This document shows, piece by piece, positions 11,736-23,580 of a stretch of DNA of 64,000 nucleotides. The notes beneath the pieces were generated by a model. It was given only the letters and a program-made list of their open reading frames with translations, made no database searches and was not told the DNA's origin. Origin of the DNA: Panulirus ornatus. Taxonomy: Eukaryota; Arthropoda; Malacostraca; Decapoda; Palinuridae. The translations under genes were made by a program, and so were the position numbers. How positions within the stretch are numbered: the stretch's first letter is position 1; each line of letters begins with the position of its first letter. The DNA lies in assembly GCF_036320965.1 (NCBI RefSeq), contig NC_092255.1, positions 15,967,063 through 16,031,062 on the forward strand, read 5' to 3'.

Positions 11736-13909
11736 ATATTTATTTTTATTTATTTTGCTTTCTCGCTGTCTCCCGCGTTAGCGAGGTAGCACAAGGAAAC
11801 AGACAAAAGAATGGCCCAACTCACCCACATACACATGTATATACGCACACGTCCACACACGCAAATATACATACCTATACATCTCAATGTATACATATAT
11901 ATACACACACAGACATATACATATATACACATGTACATAATTCATACTGTCTGCCTTTATTCATTCCCATCGCCACCTCGCCACACATGGAATAACAACC
12001 CCCTCCCCCCTCATGTGTGCAAGGTAGGCTAGGAAACGACAACAAAGGCCCCATTTGTTCACACTCAGTCTCTAGGAGTCATGTAATAATGCACCAAAAC
12101 CACAGCTCCCTTTCCACATCCAGGCCCAACAAAACTTTCTATGGTTTACCCCAGACGCTTCACATGCCCTGATTCAATCCATTGACAGCACGTCGAGCCC
12201 GGTATACCACATCGTTCCAATTCACTCTATTCCTTGCATGCCTTTCACCCTCCTGCATGTTCAGGCCCCGATCACTCAAAATCTTTTTCACTCCATCTTT
12301 CCACCTCCAATTTGGTCTCCCACTTCTCCTCATTCCCTCCACCTCTGACACATATATCCCCTTGGTCAATCTTTCCTCACTCATTCTCTCCATGTGACCA
12401 AACCATTTCAAAACACCCTGTTCTGCTCTCTCAACCACACTCTTTTTATTACCACACATCTCACTTACCCTATTATTACTTACTCGATCAAACCACCTCA
12501 CACCACATATTGTCCTCAAACATCTCATTTCCAGCACATCCACCCTCCTGCACACAGCTCTATCCATAGCCCATGCCTTGCAACCAAACAACATTGTTGC
12601 AACCTCGATTCCTTCAAACATATCCATTTTTGCTCTCTGAGGTAATGTTCTCGACTTCCACAGATTTTTCAAGGCTCCCAGAACTTTTGCCCCCTCCCCC
12701 ACCCTATGATTCACTTCCGCTTCCATGGTTCCATCCGCTGCCAGATCCACTCACAGATATCTAAACCACTTCACTTCCTCCAGTTTTTCTCCATTCAAAC
12801 TTACCTCCCAGTTGACTTGACCCTCAACGCTACTGTACCTAATTACCTTGCTCTTATTTACATTTACTCTCAACTTTCTTCTTTCACACACCTTACCAAA
12901 CTCAGTCACCGGCTTCTGCAGTTTCTCACATGAATCAGCCACCAGCGCTGTATCATCAGCGAGCAATAACTGACTCACTTTCCAAACTCTCTCATCCACA
13001 ACAGATTGCATACTTGCCCCTCTTTCCAAAACTCTTGCATTCACCTCCCTAACAACCCCATCCATAAACAAATTAAACAACCATGGAGACATCACACACC
13101 CCTGTCGCAAACCTACATTCACTGGGAACCAATCACTTTCCTCTCTTCCTACACGTACACATGCCTTACATCCTCGATAAAAACTTTTCCCTGCTTCTAA
13201 CAACTTACTTCCCACACCATGTATTCTTAATACCTTCCACAGAGCATCTCTATCAACTCTATCATATGCCTTCTCCAGATCCATAAATGCTACATACAAA
13301 TCCATTTGTTTTTCTAAGTATTTCTCACATACATTCTTCAAAGCAAACGCCTGATCCACACATCCTCTACCACTTCTGAAACCACACTGCTCTTCCCCAA
13401 TCTGATGCTCTGTACATGCCTTCACCCTCTCAATCAATACCCTCCCATATAATTTACAAGGAATACTCAATAAACTTATACCTCTGTAATTTGAGCACTC
13501 ACTCTTATCCCCTTTGCCTTTGTACAATGGCACTATGCAAGCATTCCGCCAATCCTCAGGCACCTCACCATGAATCATACATACATTAGATAACCTTACC
13601 AACCAGTCAACAATACAGTCACCCCCTTTTTTAATAAATTCCACTGCAATACCATCCACACCCGCTGCCTTGCCAGCTTTCATCTTCCGCAAAGCTTTTA
13701 CTACCTCTTCTCTGTTTACCAAATGATTTTCCCTAACCCTCTCACTTTGCACACCACCTCGACCAAAGTATCCTATATCTGCCACTCTATCATCAAACAC
13801 ATTCAGCAGACCTTCAAAATACTCACTCCATCTCCTTCTCACATCACCACTACTTGTTATCACCTCCCCATTAGCCCCCTTCACTGAAGTTCCCATTTGC
13901 TCCCTTGGA
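11736..13909 (-). mobile_element. LINE-A copy 9 (long 3'UTR, RT and C-terminal region)
   Basis: Tail at 11736, long 3'UTR to about 12160, C-terminal ORF 12160-12750, then a frame shift into RT 12751-13910. The RT keeps [34 protein letters not shown] and [13 protein letters not shown], and the FADD motif reads LLLADDTALV. It is truncated inside the linker at GTSVKG and REQMG, where SINE-A fragment 3 follows. It inserted into the Penelope-like relic. Confidence 0.88.
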
Positions 13910-14080
13910 TGGGAGGGGTGGGCTGGAAATCCTCCTCTCTCTCTCTCTCTCTTTTCTTTTTTTTCCAAAAAGAGGAACAGAGAAGGGGGCTGGATGAGGA
14001 TATTCCCTTAAAGGCCTAGCCCTTTGTTCTTAATGCTACCTTGCTAATGCGGGAAATGGCGAATAGTATGAAAGAAAGAC
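13910..14080 (+). mobile_element. SINE-A fragment 3
   Basis: Starts within the leader at the GGGAGGGG and GGGCTGGAAATCCTCC region, with a (CT)n expansion. It runs to TTCTTAATGCTACC and GCTAATGCGGGAAATGGCGA and ends in GAAAGAAAG before a (TA)n tract. The first ~70 bp of the leader are missing. Confidence 0.8.
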
Positions 14081-14104
14081 ATATATATATATATATATAT
14101 ATAT
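14081..14104. repeat. (TA)n tract, 24 bp
   Basis: Uninterrupted AT dinucleotides between the SINE-A fragment 3 tail and a LINE-A tail. Confidence 0.95.
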
Positions 14105-14140
14105 CGCGGTAGACAGCGACAAAGCAAAATAAAAATAAAT
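14105..14140 (+). mobile_element. LINE-A copy 10, solo tail fragment
   Basis: Only the last bases of a plus-oriented LINE-A 3' end (AGACAGCGACAAAGCAAAA plus an AAAAT-type tail). With copy 11 it forms a tail-to-tail inverted repeat: 14112-14129 is perfectly complementary to 14178-14195. Confidence 0.75.
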
Positions 14141-14646
14141 ATTTTATTTATTTATTTATTTTTTTTATTTTTTATTTTTTTGCTTTGTCGCTGTCTCCCG
14201 CGTTTGCGAGGTAGCGCAAGGAAACAGACGAAAGAAATGGCCCAACCCCTCCCCATACACATGTATATATATACGTCCACACACGCAAATATACATACCT
14301 ACACAGCTTTCCATGGTTTCCCCAGACGCTTCACATGCCGATTCAAATCCACTGACAGCACGTCAACCCCGGTACACCACATCGATCCAATTCACTCTAT
14401 TCCTTGCCCTCCTTTCACCCTCCTGCATGTTCAGGCCCCGATCACACAAAATCTTTTTCACTCCATCTTTCCACCTCCAATTTGGTCTCCCACTTCTCCT
14501 CGTTCCCTCCACCTCTGACACATATATCCTCTTGGTCAATCTTTCCTCACTCATTCTCTCCATGTGACCAGACCATTTCAAAACACCCTCTTCTGCTCTC
14601 TCAACCACGCTCTTTTTATTTCCACACATCTCTCTTACCCTTACGT
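14141..14646 (-). mobile_element. LINE-A copy 11 (short 3'UTR subfamily, C-terminal end only)
   Basis: T-rich tail, tail core with GCGAGGTAGCGCAAGG, the short 3'UTR joined directly to CTTTCCATGG, then C-terminal coding sequence 14363-14629 ([15 protein letters not shown] to VNWIDVVYRG). Truncated at 14646, where the tail of copy 12 begins. Confidence 0.85.
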
Positions 14647-15482
14647 AAGGGTTTATTTATTTATTTATTTATATATTTTGCTTTGTTGCTGTCTCCAGCG
14701 TTTGTGAGGTAGCGCAAGGAAACAGACGAAAGAAATGGTCCAACCCACCCCCATACACAATGTATATACATACATGTCCACACACGCAAATATACATACC
14801 TATACATCTCAATGTACACATATATATACACACACAGACACATACATGTATACCCATGCACACAATTCACACTGTCTGCCTTTATTCATTCCCATCGCCA
14901 CCTCGTCACACATGGAGTACCATCCCCCTCCCCCCTCATGTGTGCGAGGTAGCACTAGGAAAAGACAACAAAGGCCCCATTTGGTCACACTCAGTCTCTA
15001 GCTGTCATGCAATAATGCCCTAAACCACAGCTCCCTTTCCACATCCAGGCCCCACACAACTTTCCATGGTTTACCCCAGACGCTTCACATGCCCTGATTC
15101 AATCCACTGAAAGCACGTCAACCCCGGTATACCACATCGATCCAATTCACTCTATTCCTTGCCCTCCTTTCACCCTCCTGCATGTTCAGGCCCCGATCAC
15201 ACAAAATCTTTTTCACTCCATCTTTTCACCTCCAATTTGGTCTCCCACTTCTCCCCGTTCCCTCCACCTCCGACACATATATCCTCTTGGTCAATCTTTC
15301 CTCACTCATTCTCTCCATGTGACCAAACCATTTCAAAACACCCTCTTCTGCTCTCTCAACCACGCTCTTTTTATTTCCACACATCTCTATTACCCTTACA
15401 TTACTTACTCGATCAAACCACCACACACCACACATTGTCCTCAAACATCTCATTTCCAGCACATCCACCCTCCTGCGCACAA

Positions 15483-15485
<3 letters not shown>
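14647..15485 (-). mobile_element. LINE-A copy 12 (long 3'UTR, C-terminal end)
   Basis: Tail (TTTA)n, full long 3'UTR 14690-15080, then coding sequence to about 15480 with MCGNKKSVVERA and RCLRTMCGV. Coding sequence stops at RVVRRRV, where a 70-bp (TA)n tract replaces about 1 kb of element before RT sequence resumes in copy 13. Confidence 0.83.

Positions 15486-15555
<70 letters not shown>
15486..15555. repeat. (TA)n tract, about 35 units
   Basis: Perfect TA dinucleotides bridging two same-orientation LINE-A pieces that are about 1 kb apart on the element map. Confidence 0.97.
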
Positions 15556-15559
<4 letters not shown>

Positions 15560-15913
15560 CCACAGAGCAGTTCTATCAACTCTATCATATGCCTTCTCCA
15601 TATCCATAAATGCTACATACAAATCCATTTGCTTTTCTAAGTATTTCTCACATACATTCTTCAAAGCAAACACCTGATCCACTCATCCTCTACCACTTCA
15701 GAAACCACACTGCTTTTCCCCAATCTGATGCTCTGTACATGCCTTCACCCTCTCAATCAATACCCTCCCATATAGTTTCCCAGGAATACTCAACAAACTT
15801 ATACCTCTGTAATTTGAGCACTCACACTTATCTCCTTTGCCTTTTTATGATGGCATATGCAAGCATTCTGCCAATCCTCAGGCACCTCACCATGAGTCAT
15901 ACATATATTAAAT
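15556..15913 (-). mobile_element. LINE-A copy 13 fragment (RT middle)
   Basis: From ALWKV and MEKAYDRVDR back through the QCGF region to the HGEVPEDW block and LFN. It ends head-to-head with copy 14. The segment it covers is exactly the one missing near the start of copy 14. Confidence 0.78.
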
Positions 15914-17461
15914 AAAAGGGGGTGACTGTATTGCTGACTGGTTGATAAGGTTATGATAGAGGTAATGATAGAGTTGATAGAGATGGTCTGTGGAAGGTAT
16001 TAAGAATATATGTTGTGGGAGGTAAGTTGTTAGAAGCAGTGAAAAGTTTTTATCAAGAATGTCAGGCTTGTGTACGTGTAGGAAGAGAGGAAAGTGATTG
16101 GTTCTCAGTGACTGTTAGTTTGTGGCAGGGGTGTGTTATGTCTCTATGGTTGTTTAATTTGTTTATGGATCGGGTTGTTAGGGAGGTGAATGCAACAGTT
16201 TTGGAAAGAGGGGCAAGTATGCAGTCTGTTGTGGATGAGAGAGCTTGGGAAGTGAGTCAGTTGTTGTTTGCTGATGATACAGCGCTGGTGGCCGATTCAG
16301 GTGAGAAACTGCAGAAGCTGGTGACTGAGTTTGATAGAGTGTGTGAAAGAAGAAAGTTAAGAGTAAATGTGAATAAGAGCAAGGTTATTAGGTACAGTAG
16401 GGTTGAGGGACAAGTCAATTGGGAGGTAAGTTTGAATGGAGAAAAACTGGAGGAAGTGAAGTGTTTTAGATACCTGGGAGTGGATTTGGCAGCGGATGGA
16501 ACCATAGAAGTGGAAGTGAATTGTAGGGTAGGGGAGAGGGCGAAAGCTCTGGAAGCGTTGAAGAATGTGTGGAAGTCGAGAACATTATCTCGGAAAGCAA
16601 AAATTGGTATGTTTGAAGGAATGGTGGTTTCAACAATGATATATGGTTCCGAGGCGTGGGCTATAGATAGAGGTGTTCGGAAGAGGGTGGGTGTGCTGGA
16701 AATGAGATGTTTGAGGACAATATGTGGTGTGAGGTGGTTTGATCGAGTAAGTAGTAATAGGGTAAGAGAGATGTGTGGTAATAAAAAGAGTGTGGTTGAG
16801 AGAGCATAAGAGGGTGTATTGAAATAGTTTGGTCACATGGATAGAATGAGTGAGGAAAGATTGACAAAGAGGACGTATATGTCAGAGGTGGAGGGAACGA
16901 GAAGTGGGAGACCAAATTGGAGGTGGAAAGATGGAGTGAAATAGATTTTGAGTGATCGGGGCCTGAACATGCAGGAGGGTGAAAGGCATGCAAGGAATAG
17001 AGTGAATTGGAATGATGTGGTATACTGGGGTCGTCGTGCTGTCAATGGATTGAACCAGGGCATGTGAAGTGTCTGGGATAAACCATGGAAAGTTCTGTGG
17101 GGCCTGGATGTGGAAAGGGAGCTGTGGTTTTAGTTCATTATTAGATGACAGCTAGAGACTGAGTGTGAATGAATGGGGCCTTTGTTGTCTTTTCCTGGCG
17201 CTGCCTCGTGCACATGAGGGGGGAGGGGGATGTTATTCCATGTGTGGCGGGGTGGCGATGGGGGTGAGTAGGGGCAGACAGTGTGAATTGTGTGCGTGTG
17301 TGTATATGTGTGTGTCTGTGTGTGTATATATGTGTGTACGTTGGGATGTGTGGGTGTGTATGTTTGCGTGTGTGTGCATGTGTGTTGGGGTGGGTTGGGC
17401 CATTTTCTTTCGTCTGTTTCCTTGCGCTACCTCGCAGGCGCGGGAGACAGCGACAAAGCAA

Positions 17462-17465
<4 letters not shown>
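15914..17465 (+). mobile_element. LINE-A copy 14 (plus; RT end, C-terminal region, long 3'UTR)
   Basis: Opens with KGGDCIADWLIRL, then jumps to DRVDRDGLWKVLR. A continuous frame runs 16015-16806 with [32 protein letters not shown] and [13 protein letters not shown], then a TAA at 16807 and further coding sequence to 17064. The long 3'UTR and tail core (GCGCTACCTCGC at about 17428) end in CAAAGCAAAATAA. Copy 15 follows in inverted orientation across a (TA)n spacer. Confidence 0.87.

Positions 17466-17526
<61 letters not shown>
17466..17526. repeat. (TA)n plus T-run spacer between inverted LINE tails
   Basis: About 44 bp of TA followed by 17 T. Each side is a LINE-A 3' end pointing inward, so the spacer combines the tails of copies 14 and 15. 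Confidence 0.95.
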
Positions 17527-19036
17527 GCTTTGTCGCTGTCTCCCGCGTTTGCGAGGTAGCGCAAGGAAATAGACGAAAGAAATGGCCCAACCCACCCCCA
17601 TACACATGTATATACATACGTCCACACACGCAAATATACATACCTACACAGCTTTCCATGGTTTACCCCAGACGCTTCACATGCCTTGATTCAATCCACT
17701 GACAGTACGTCAACCCCGGTATACCACATCGCTCCAATTCACTCTATTCCTTGCCCTCCTTTCACCCTCCTGCATGTTCAGGCCCCGATCACACAAAATC
17801 TTTTTCACTCCATCTTTCCACCTCCAATTTGGTCTCCCTCTTCTCCTCGTTCCCTCCACCTCCGACACATATATCCTCTTGGTCAATCTTTCCTCACTCA
17901 TTCTCTCCATGTGCCCAAACCATTTCAAAACACCCTCTTCTGCTCTCTCAACCACGCTCTTCTTATTTCCACACATCTCTCTTACCCTTACGTTACTTAC
18001 TCGATCAAACCACCTCACACCACACATTGTCCTCAAACATCTCATTTCCAGCACATCCATCCTCCTGCGCACAACTCTATCCATAGCCCACGCCTCGCAA
18101 CCATACAACATTGTTGGAACCACTATTCCTTCAAACATACCCATTTTTGCTTTCCGAGATAATGTTCTCGACTTCCACACATTTTTCAAGGCTCCCAGAA
18201 TTTTCACCCCCTCCCCACCCTATGATCCACTTCCGCTTCCATGGTTCCATCCGCTGCTAGATCCACTCCCAGATATCTAAAACACTTCACTTTCTCCAAT
18301 TTTTCTCCATTCAAACTCACCTCCCAATTGACTTGACCCTCAACCCTACTGTACCTAATAACCTTGCTCTTATTCACATTTACTCTTAACTTTCTTCTTT
18401 CACACACTTTACCAAACTCAGTCACCAGCTTCTGCAGTTTCTCACATGAATCAGCCACCAGCGCTGTATCATCAGCGAACAACAACTGACTCACTTCCCA
18501 AGCTCTCTCATCCCCAACAGACTTCATACTTGCCCCTCTTTCCAAAACTCTTGCATTCACCTCCCTAACAACCCCATCCATAAACAAATTAAACAACCAT
18601 GGAGACATCACACACCCCTGCCGCAAACCTACATTCACTGAGAACCAATCACTTTCCTCTCTTCCTACACATACACATGCCTTACATCCTTGATAAAACC
18701 TTTTCACTGCTTCTAACAACTTGCCTCCCACACCATATATTCTTAATACCTTCCACAGAGCATCTCTATCAACTCTATCATATGCCTCCTCCAGATCCAT
18801 AAATGCTACATACAAATCCATTTGCTTTTCTAAGTATTTCTCACATACATTCTTCAAAGCAAACACCTGATCCACACATCCTCTACCACTTCTGAAACCA
18901 CACTGCTCTTCCCCAATCTGATGCTCTGTACATGCCTTCACCCTCTCAATCAATACCCTCCCATATAATTTACCAGGAATACTCAACAAACTTATACCTC
19001 TGTAATTTGAGCACTCACTCTTATCCCCTTTGCCTT

Positions 19037-19038
<2 letters not shown>
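17510..19038 (-). mobile_element. LINE-A copy 15 (short 3'UTR; RT and C-terminal region)
   Basis: T-run tail, short 3'UTR, C-terminal frame 17710-18207, one frame change near 18205, then RT 18204-19030 with [27 protein letters not shown] and [11 protein letters not shown]. Truncated inside YKGKGDKSE at a (TA)n tract. It belongs to the young subfamily. Confidence 0.88.

Positions 19039-19098
<60 letters not shown>
19039..19098. repeat. (TA)n plus T16 at the copy 15/copy 16 boundary
   Basis: TA dinucleotides to 19082 with one early ACATA interruption, then 16 T that begin the copy 16 tail. Confidence 0.95.
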
Positions 19099-22000
19099 CA
19101 TACTTTGTCGCTGTCTCCCGCGTTTGCGAGGTAGCACAAGGAAACAGACGAAAGAAATGGCCCAACCCCCCCCATACACATGTATATACATACGTCCACA
19201 CACGCAAATATACGTACCTACACAGCTTTCCATGGTTTACCCCAGACGCTTCACATGCCTTGATTCAATCCACTGACAGCACGTCAACCCCGGTATACCA
19301 CATCGCTCCAATTCACTCTATTCCTTGCCCTCCTTTCACCCTCCTGCATGTTCAGGCCCCGATCACACAAAATCTTTTTCACTCCATCTTTCCACCTCCA
19401 ATTTGGTCTCCCTCTTCTCCTCGTTCCCTCCACCTCCGACACATATATCCTCTTGGTCAACCTTTCCTCACTCATTCTCTCCATGTGCCCAAACCACTTC
19501 AAAACACCCTCTTCTGCTCTCTCAACCACGCTCTTTTTATTTCCACACATCTCTCTTAGCCTTACGTTACTCACTCGATCAAACCACCTCACACCACACA
19601 TTGTCCTCAAACATCTCATTTCCAGCACATCCATCCTCCTGCGCACAACTCTATCCATAGCCCACGCCTCGCAACCATACAACATTGTTGGAACCACTAT
19701 TCCTTCAAACATACCCATTTTTGCTTTCCGGGATAATGTTCTCGACTTCCACACATTCTTCAAGGCCCCCAGAATTTTCGCCCCCTCCCCCACCCTATGA
19801 TCCACTTCCGCTTCCATGGTTCCATCCGCTGCCAGATCCACTCCCAGATATCTAAAACACTTCACTTCCTCCAGTTTTTCTCCATTCAAACTCACCTCCC
19901 AATTGACTTGACCCTCAACCCTACTGTACCTAATAACCTTGCTCTTATTCACATTTACTCTTAACTTTCTTCTTCCACACACTTTACCAAACTCAGTCAC
20001 CAGCTTCTGCAGTTTCTCACATGAATCAGCCACCAGCGCTGTATCATCAGCGAACAACAACTGACTCACTTCCCAAGCTCTCTCATCCCCAACAAACTTC
20101 ATACTTGCCCCTCTTTCCAAAACTCTTGCATTTACCTCCCTAACAACCCCATCCATAAACAAATTAAACAACCATTGAGACATCACACACCCCTGCCGCA
20201 AACCTACATTCACTGAGAACCAATCACTTTCCTCTCTTCCTACACGTACACATGCCTTACATCCTCGATAAAAACTTTTCACTGCTTCTAACAACTTTCC
20301 TCCCACACCATATATTCTTAATACCTTCCACAGAGCATCTCTATCAACTCTATCATATGCCTTCTCCAGATCCATAAATGCTACATACAAATCCATTTGC
20401 TTTTCTAAGTATTTCTCACATACATTCTTCAAAGCAAACACCTGATCCACACATCCTCTACCACTTCTGAAACCACACTGCTCTTCCCCAATCTGATGCT
20501 CTGTACATGCCTTCACCCTCTCAATCAATACCCTCCCATATAATTTACCAGGAATACTCAACAAACTTATACCTCTGTAATTTGAGCACTCACTCTTATC
20601 CCCTTTGCCTTTGTACAATGGCACTATGCACGCATTCCGCCAATCCTCAGGCACCTCACCGTGAGTCATACATACATTAAATAACCTTACCAACCAGTCA
20701 ACAATACAGTCACCCCCTTTTTTAATAAATTCCACTGCAATACCATCCAAACCTGCTGCCTTGCCGGCTTTCATCTTCCGCAAAGCTTTCACTACCTCTT
20801 CTCTGTTTACCAAATCATTTTCCCTAACCCTCTCACTTTGCACACCACCTCGACCAAAACACCCTATATCTGCCACTCTATCATCAAACACATTCAACAA
20901 ACCTTCAAAATACTCACTCCATCTCCTTCTCACATCACCACTATTTGTTATCACCTCCCCATTTGCGCCCTTCACTGAAGTTCCCATTTGCTCCCTTTTC
21001 TTACGCACTTTATTTACCTCCTTCCAGAACATCTTTTTATTCTCCCTAAAATTTAATGATACTCTCTCACCCCAACTCTCATTTGCCCTTTTTTTCACCT
21101 CTTGCACCTTTCTCTTGACCTCCTGTCTCTTTCTTTTATACATCTCCCACTCAATTGCATTTTTTCCCTGCAAAAATCGTCCAAATGCCTCTCTCTTCTC
21201 TTTCACTAATACTCTTACTTCTTCATCCCACCACTCACTACCCTTTCTAATCAACCCACCTCCCACTCTTCTCATGCCACAAGCATCTTTTGCGCTATCC
21301 ATCACTGATTCCCTAAATACATCCCATTCCTCCCCCACTCCCCTTGCTTCCATTGTTCTCACCTTTTTCCATTCTGTACTCAGTCTCTCCTGGTACTTCC
21401 TCACACAGGTCTCCTTCTCAAGCTCACTTACTCTCGCCACCCTCTTCACCCCAACATTCACTCTTCTTTTCTGAAAACCCATACAAATTTTCACCTTAGC
21501 CTCCACAAGATAATGATCAGACATCCCTCCAGTTGCACCTCTCAGCACATTAACATCCAAAAGTCTCTCTTTCGCACGCCTATCAATTAACACGTAATCC
21601 AATAACGCTCTCTGGCCATCTCTCCTACTTACATAAGTATACTTATGTATATCTCGCTTTTTAAACCAGGTATTCCCAATCGTCAGTCCTTTTTCAGCAC
21701 ATAAATCTACAAGCTCTTCACCATTTCCATTTACAACAGTGAACACCCCATGTATACCAATTATTCCCTCAACTGCCACATTACTCACCTTTGCATTCAA
21801 ATCACCCATCAAGGGTAAAGGGGAAGAGTGGTTTGGGAATGTCTGGGGAGTAAAGTCAGGGGTTAGTGAGAGGACAAGAGCAAGGGAAGGAGTAGCAATA
21901 CTCCTGAAACAGGAGTTGTGGGAGTATGTGATAGAGTGTAAGAAAGTAAATTCTCGATTAATATGGGTAAAACTGAAAGTTGATGGAGAGAGGTGGGTGA

Positions 22001-22105
22001 TTATTGGTGCATATGCACCTGGGCATGAGAAGAAAGATCAAGAGAGGCAAGTGTTTTGGGAGCAGCTGAATGAGTGTGTTAGTGGTTTTGATGCACGAGG
22101 CCGGG

Positions 22106-22110
<5 letters not shown>
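19083..22110 (-). mobile_element. LINE-A copy 16, 5'-inverted young copy
   Basis: The minus part, 19083-21811, runs from the endonuclease GDLNAK motif to the tail with a short 3'UTR. The plus part, 21812-22110, carries the preceding endonuclease segment (KGKGEEWF to the FDARGRVI region) inverted. On the element map the two parts meet at VI|MGDL. The 5'-truncated end lies at the inner junction and the matching coordinate lies at the outer flank. This is the arrangement produced by twin priming. Both outer flanks are (TA)n. Confidence 0.88.
19284..21811 (-). CDS. LINE-A copy 16 ORF: endonuclease C-terminal part + reverse transcriptase
   Basis: About 840 codons without a stop, the longest frame in the window. 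Residues (numbered from the first open codon): endonuclease GDLNAK 3-8 and SDH 98-100; linker with WWDEEV 194-199; AGLDGI 353-358; NYRGISLL 411-418; QCGFRSG 445-451; RT motif A FMDLEKAYD with Asp481; motif B GLRQG 537-541; FADD 587-590; then the C-terminal GCEAW, WFGHME and RGRPNWRW blocks. The protein would nick DNA and copy its own RNA at the nick. In motif B the usual SPWLF reads SQWLF (Pro546 to Gln), a likely defect. There is no real start codon: the 5' end is cut by the inversion. Confidence 0.88.

Positions 22111-22151
<41 letters not shown>
22107..22151. repeat. (TA)n plus T15 at the copy 16/copy 17 boundary
   Basis: About 31 bp of TA from the GGGTTATA target side of copy 16, then T15 of the copy 17 tail. 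Confidence 0.95.
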
Positions 22152-23332
22152 GCCGCTGTCTCCCGCGTTTGCGAGGTAGCGCAAGGAAACAGACGAAAGA
22201 AATGGCCCAACCCACCCCCATACACATGTATATACATACACGTCAACACACGCAAATATACATACCTACACAGCTTTCCATGGTTTACCCCAGACGCTTC
22301 ACATGCCCTGATTCAATCCACTGACAGCACGTCAATCCCGGTATACCACATCGATCCAATTCACTCTATTCCTTGCCCTCCTTTCACCCTCCTGCATGCT
22401 CAGGCCCCGATCACACAAAATCTTTTTCACTCCATCTTTCCACCTCCAATTTGGTCTCCCTCTTCTCCTCATTCCCTCCACCTCCGACACATATATCCTC
22501 TTGGTCAATCTTTCCTCACTCATTCTCTCCATGTGCCCAAACCATTTCAAAACACCGTCTTCTGCTCTCTCAACCACGCTTTTTTTATTTCCACACATCT
22601 CTCTTACCCTTACGTTACTTACTCGATCAAACCACCTCACACTACACATTGTCCTCAAACATCTCATTTCCAGCACATCCACCCTCCTGCGCACAACTCT
22701 ATCCATAGCCCATGCCTCGCAACCATTCAACATTGTTAGAACCACTATTCCTTCAAACATACCCATTTTTGTTTTCCGAGATAATGTTCTCGACTTCCAC
22801 ACATTTTTCAAGGCTCCCAGGATTTTCGCCCCTCCCCCACCCTATGATCCACTTCTGCTTCCATGGTTCCATTCGCTTCTAGATCCACTCCCATATATCT
22901 AAAACACTTTACTTCCTCCAGTTTTTCTCCATTCAAACTTACCTCCCAATTGACTTGACCCTCAACCCTACTGTACCTAATAACCTTGCTCTTATTCACA
23001 TTTACTCTTAACTTTCTTCTTTCACACACTTTACCAAACTCAGTCACCAGCTTCTGCAGTTTCTCACATGAATCAGCCACCAGCGCTGTATCATCAGCGA
23101 ACAACAACTGACTCACTTCCCAAGCTCTCTCATCCACAACAGACTTCATACTTGCCCCTCTTTCCAAAACTCTTGCATTCACCTCCCTAACAACCCCATC
23201 CATAAACAAATTAAACAACCATGAAGACATCACACAGCCGTGCCGCAAACCTACATTCACTGAGAACCAATCACTTTCCTCTCATCCTACACGTACACAT
23301 GCCTTACATCCTCGATAAAAACTTTTCACTGC

Positions 23333-23335
<3 letters not shown>
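22138..23335 (-). mobile_element. LINE-A copy 17 (short 3'UTR; C-terminal region and RT end)
   Basis: Young subfamily: short 3'UTR, C-terminal frame 22332-22811, a frameshift near 22810, then RT end 22808-23260 with [11 protein letters not shown]. Truncated inside EAVKSFY at a (TA)n tract. Confidence 0.87.

Positions 23336-23397
<62 letters not shown>
23336..23397. repeat. (TA)n tract, 62 bp
   Basis: Perfect TA dinucleotides between truncated copy 17 and the SINE-A fragment 4 tail. Confidence 0.97.
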
Positions 23398-23399
<2 letters not shown>

Positions 23400-23517
23400 T
23401 TTTTCTTCTTTTAAACTATTCGCCATTTCCCGCATTAGCGAGGTAGCGTTAAGAACAGAGGACTGGGCCTTTTTTGGAATATCCTCACCTGGCCCCCTCT
23501 GTTCCTTCTTTTGGAAG

Positions 23518-23555
<38 letters not shown>

Positions 23556-23580
23556 AGGGGAGGATTTCCAGCCCCCCGCT

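Noticed and set aside
16257..16993. Many long frames rich in Ser, His and Pro (with FPHSFSPCDQTISK-like stretches) opposite the LINE copies
   Set aside because: They recur wherever LINE-A occurs and are simply the antisense of its C-terminal and RT coding regions.
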